From: Bicyclus anynana
Lineage: Eukaryota; Arthropoda; Insecta; Lepidoptera; Nymphalidae
DNA: 64,000 bases
Reading direction: 5' to 3'
NCBI RefSeq assembly: GCF_947172395.1
Contig: NC_069095.1
Location: 5,394,001 to 5,458,000, forward strand
The notes under the pieces are model-generated. The model had not been told where the DNA came from. It made no database searches and was given only the letters and a program-made list of their open reading frames with translations. The position numbers and the translations under genes were made by a program. Position 1 is the first letter of the stretch. The number at the start of each line of letters is the position of its first letter. Below are positions 48,701 to 54,700 of this stretch, in pieces.

Positions 48701-51700
48701 ACGATATTCTATCATGTAAGGAAAGTGCTAAAGATCTAGGCATAACTTTTGATACAGCTTTAACATTCAAGCTACACATAAATAACATTATCACGAAGGC
48801 CAACCAAATGATGGGATTTATTTTCAGGATTACCAAAAACTTTAAAAACCCGTTAAGTATTTTGCATCTCTACAAGAGTCTTATTCGAAGTGTCATTGAG
48901 TATGGTTCCCCAGTTTGGTCTCCTTATCAAAAAACTTATGTAGATTCAATTGAGTCTGTGCAAAGACGATTTTTAAGAATACTGTTTTATAAATTCAAAA
49001 GGGAATTGATTAACCTTTCTTATGCTGACAAGCTAAAGTACGTTAAACTAGATTATCTGTATATTCGACGTAAGCTTTCTGACTTGATATTACTTCACAA
49101 AATTATTAACAATGAGACTGACACCTCAATTTTATCAAAAATTAACATTAATTGCAAAGTACCCAGTCGCTCAGTTCGCAAGTACAACGTATTTCCTACA
49201 CCTTGCTGCCGTACTAAAGTTGCTAGCCATTCCTCCATTAATCGAATTTGTAACCTGTTTAATTCTCTGCATCAAAATAATAAAGACATCAACCTTTTTA
49301 ATTCTAAAACGATCTGCTTTCGTCGTAACGTTATAAACTCCCTGCGCAGGGAAGTTAATGATTAAGTGTAGGTACTTTACTTTACTTTATTTTTTTTATT
49401 TTTTTTAATATTTTTTTTTTAATATTAATTTGCTCTTTCTTCTTACAAATTTTTGCTTTCTTTATTTGTTTTATTTTTTGTGTTAATTGTAGTTTTTATT
49501 GTTTTATAGTGTTTTTTTTTTTTCTACTTATATCCTAGAATTTCTGTGTCCACTGTACAAGCCAATTATTGATGTTTATGTTTTAAATCTTTATTTCCTG
49601 TATTACCATTTTTTTATTATATTATGTAAATTATTTTTTGTGCATAAATGTTGTTGGCCTGTTTAAATAAATAAATAAATAAATAAAAATAAATAAATAA
49701 ACATACCCTTTTAAATAGTTGGATAAAACAATAATATTCACGTGAATGTTTAGACCACAAATGACTAGTCTGCAGACCACTAAACGATTTTATAACACTT
49801 TTCAAAGAATAATATTATAAACAATTAGGAAGACGTCAATACAACACGATTAGGGACAAATGAAAACTTTGAAATAATTTAAAACAAATTAGTGAACAAA
49901 ACCGGAATAATACGCGAAACTAATAATATTGTATTTGGTTCAATGCCCATTTAAGTTGCAACTAGTTAATATGACCTATATGTCTGCAACAAAAAACAGC
50001 AAGGAGAAAAATTGTAAATGTCAGCTGTATGTGGGACTATTGGACTAGTCTAAAAATAACTATTTATACTTTTTGAAACCAACGGGCCTTAGACCACAAC
50101 CACAGTGGCTGACCAGTTGGCCAATTTCGAGACAATAGAAAGACAAATGTAGACTAATGGTAGGCGTCCACAGACCCGCATCGTATGTATCGGACGCATG
50201 ATATTTATGATCAGTGGACGCACTTGTATAACTTTCTATACAAAGAATACTACATAAATAACAAAATATATACATTACTCTGTTTGACAGTAGTGGCGTG
50301 CACAAGATTTTTAATTAGGGTAGGCACAATATGTACAAATTGTACAATATGGAAAATTTTTCAATTTCTCTTTTGTCGTAAGTCCTCAGGGTAGGCAGTG
50401 CATGTTTGCATCTATGAATTGCACTTTACTATTCGACAGTGACATCTTTATTACATTTCTCCAATATTAATAGAAAAATCGACTTTTTCCATTTCAGTAA
50501 ATTTCATTGAAATTTTATTTAAAACCAAAATACTTTGAATAGTTAATATGCAGCTTAGGACCATATAAATTAGACTTTACTTTTATAAGTACACGATTTT
50601 TATTATATTTCCCTTTCCTTGCATTCCGATGCTGACGTATTCAAGTCGTCATACGTGTGACGTTATCCAATCACCAATTAACCGCCTCGTTCCGTTAGAA
50701 AGGTCATCTCGAGAACTAACGTCATTATAAAATCACTTCGGCATGACGTTTCTTTAGCCCTCATTCGCACGAGAGTTTTTTTGACGGACGTTAAAAAAGC
50801 ATTCAAATACAACAAATGCATTCCCAAGCATTTGTTCACACGACAGCGTTTTTAAAACGCGACGCTTTATATCGTGCAGTGTTGCAATTTCAATTTTGGG
50901 CGTTGGAAATAGAGCTTCATTTAACTTTATACTATATTTGAACGCTTTTTTAACATCCGTTAAAAAAACTCTCGTGCGAATGAAGGCTTAGTCTTTTCAA
51001 TGTTAGTCGACCTTAAATTCCTTTTTAACTCGAACTTACTTGTTGGTGGTTAACCTATACGACTTCGAATCATGGAGTCCTAATTTAGAGTCCTGGATCA
51101 GGCTATAAAATATTTCTTGGAATAAGATTCTGAGAAAAACGTCCACAAAATAATCGTTCTGTTTTCTTTTAACTTAAATTTTAATTCAATTATATTTCCC
51201 ACAAACTAAGTCAATCTCAAAATATGGCCAATAGAAAAAAAGATTTTTTCCAGGGGCAAATGATGTATGGGGAGTGGGACATCTCCTTTATTATTTAAAA
51301 TAATATAAACAATAAGGGATTCAAGACGCAAAGATAGTTTTAACTACCTTAATTACTTAACCTGACCTAACCATAACGTTTAATTGTTTATATTACTATT
51401 TAATTAAATGAAAGTTTAATTAAACTTAGTGGTTTATTCCGCTGATGTCACAAATTATGCAACTGATTACATTCCTAATAAGATAAATTATATACCTACT
51501 TAAGATAAACATCATGTTAATTATTTTAATTAAAACAGCTGTTGGTAATTTGTAGTAAACAATTTTATTTATCTCGTACATGTTTCATTGTTTTTACAAC
51601 AACAATGTTTACCTTATTCAATATACAATTAAATCATTTTAATATTAAATTCAAATATACTGACGCATGATATTTAAGGTTGAGGATTTAATATTGAATA

Positions 51701-54700
51701 TTATATTTTAATTTAATATTAAATTAATATAATATTTTCATTCATCGCTACACGCGCCCCCCCCTCCCCCCGGCCCGCGCGGACCATCGGGCCTATTACG
51801 AAAGAAGTTGCTAGCTTAGCTATAGCAACAACTAGGGAAACACCCGCGGCTGCGTTCACCTGAAATTCTGTTTTTTACAAATTTCGTGGGTACTATTAAC
51901 TTTTTCAGGATAAAAAGTTGCCTATGTTCTGCCCCAAGGTCCTATTTATCTCTATACCAAATTTCATTCAAATTGGTTTAGCAATTTAGCTCTAAAAAGA
52001 TAGACAGACTTACTTTCGCATTTATAATATTACTATCAACTAGTAATATTATAAATGCGCGACTTCGCGAAAAATAATATGTGTTAATCCAGAGTAAAAT
52101 CTATTTCCATTCCAAATTTCAGCCAAATCGGTTCAGTGCTTGCGGCGTTAAAGAGTAACAAACATATTCGCGTGTATAATATTACTAGGAGTATTGACGT
52201 CATATCGCCAACGGCAGTCAGCTGAAGCAGACGTGTTGTTAGTTTATTCTAAAAAATACAAGATTTGCCATACGCAATAATAAGTCTTAAAAGTATTACC
52301 AATAAGTGCAAAAATTGTGTGCAGACGGACTCACGACCCTGTCACGTGCGGTGCCTCGCTCCACGTCGGGTAAAGAAACAGTTGCATTTCCATCCCACTC
52401 ACACCCAAACGAATCACACGATCGTGACTGCTTCATGTAATAATGAGTAATCGACGCGTGCCACAGCCTACGAACTCCACTAACTTAACAGTAACTCAAC
52501 TTTTTTCAAATTCACAATCTGACTTAACAAAAACTAGCGATGATGAAACGACGGGACGTCAAACCGCACTTCGAAAAAGGAAGCGAAAGGACTGTTGTGA
52601 TGTTCTGTCAGCATTGAATAGTTTTCGTACGGAGATGATTTCTATGATGGAGTCACATTTAACCCTAATGCGCGATGATATTGCTGGAATAAAAGGTCAG
52701 ATCGATGAGATTAAAGACACTACAAACAAAATGCTAACCGAACATAATCACATGAAAGCAGAAATTTTAGAGCTCAAAAAACAAAACACTGCGTCTAATC
52801 TGAAGATTTCAAGCCTTGAAATAGAAATTAAAAATTTGGAAATTAGTTCACCCAACACTGGAACATCTCAAATTTTAGCTAACGAGAAAATTATCAACGA
52901 ATTACAAGATCGAGCCGATAGAAGCAAAAATATTATTATAAAGGGTTTAGCGGAACAAACCGGTGCTGATAACAAAATGCGCCACGCTGCTGAAATAAAA
53001 AGTGCTCAAGAAATACTCCAATATAAAATAGTAAAGAGTCATAATATACTAAAAACTTTTCGAATTGGTAAATACGTTCCGGGAAAAAATCGTCCATTGA
53101 AAGTAGTTCTCGAAAATCCTCTAGAAGTCATACAAATACTACGAAATAATAGAGAACTACCTCATGGACTAAAATTGTGTTCCGATCGAACACCAGCCCA
53201 AATGACCATAATGCAAGAGCTAAATAATGAACTCAGTAAACGTAAGAATAATGGGGAGAACGATATAACTATAAAATACATCAAAGGCATTCCCAAAATT
53301 GTGAAAAACAATCCAAAAAACTAGACCTCCAGCCTGATAACTCTTGTAATTTAGAAGTGACCACCCATCAGATTTGCCATTCTTACCAGCACCTACATAC
53401 CTCCAAGTCATGCCTAAATTTTTTCTACGCAAATGTTCGAAGTATTTGTCGGAAAGGAAAACTAGATGAGCTAAAATGTGTGCTGCAATCATTTAAATGC
53501 TTAGTTCACATTATTATACTGACAGAAACATGGCTGAAAAACCAAAATGAAGCTGAGTCATTCCAAATTCCAAATTATACACATTATCATAATATCAGGA
53601 TAGACTCCCGTGGTGGAGGTGTGTCCATCTATGTCCATAATAACTTAAATCATAGTCTTGATGAGGAAGTGTACACAGGGGGAGTAAACTATCTCTGGGT
53701 GCATCTTAAAAAGTTGGCATTAAATATAGGAGCAATTTACAATCCTGACACTTCAAATATTAGAGAATTCCTCGAAGTATATTCATCACAACTAGTTCAG
53801 AAAAAACGTGCCATTGTTTTCGGTGACTTTAACATCGACTTACTCTCAAAAAATCGCTTTGAAAAACCTTATCGTGATTCTATACGAGAATCTGGCTATG
53901 AAATTATAAACAAAATTCACCCTGACTACTGTACGAGAGAGACGTCCACAACTAAAACTATCATTGATCATGTAAGCACCAACCTAAAGGACAAAAGATT
54001 CCATATGGGCATTATTGATTCTCCTATGTCTGATCACAAGCAAATTTATTTAAAACTTAAAAAGTTCAAGACTCCGAAAAAGAAGTATGAAAAATATGAA
54101 GTAATAGACTATGATAAGCTGTGCAAATATATAGAAAATACAGATTATATCATAAATAAATATGAAGACCTAGAAATTTATTTAAAGTCTGCAATACAAG
54201 CAAGTAAAATCTTTAAAACAAAAATATTAAATCAACCCCGCGAAGATTGGATATGTAAAGAAATAATCGCTACAATACAACAACGAAATACAGCGTGGTA
54301 CAAATTAAAAACAGATCCCAATAATGACGAACTAAAAGCTGAATTTTTATCGGAACGGAAAAATACAGCAGAGAAAATAAAAAATGCTAAAGGAAACTAT
54401 TACTATAATGAATTTAATAAGTATACAAGACAACCTAAAAAAATGTGGAATGTACTGAACACATTATCTAATAATAAAATCAAAACCATCTGCTCGCCTC
54501 CTAAACTGGTGACTACACTAGGTCCTATAGCCGATGAAAATGAAATTTGCGAAACGTTTAATGTTTTCTTTTCCACGATTGGTTCGGCTCTTGCAAATAA
54601 CATACTAGCGAAAAAGCAACCCCATTTACTAACTGCATATCTATCCCAGCAAGCACCTCCCTCATACACACTCCTAAACACCCAAACACATAATACTAGA

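Larger units (their letters stand above)
45085..49702 (+). mobile_element. Apparently full-length non-LTR retrotransposon A (CR1/Jockey group)
   Basis: A 5' leader of about 110 nt, ORF1 (45198-46400), a 109-nt gap, ORF2 (46510-49365) and a 3' UTR ending GTTGGCCTGTTTAAATAAAT with a TAAA microsatellite tail. Both frames are uninterrupted, so the copy is young and may be competent. It lies in intron 2 of the minus-strand gene, in antisense orientation. The exact 5' end and target duplication were not identified. Confidence 0.85.
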
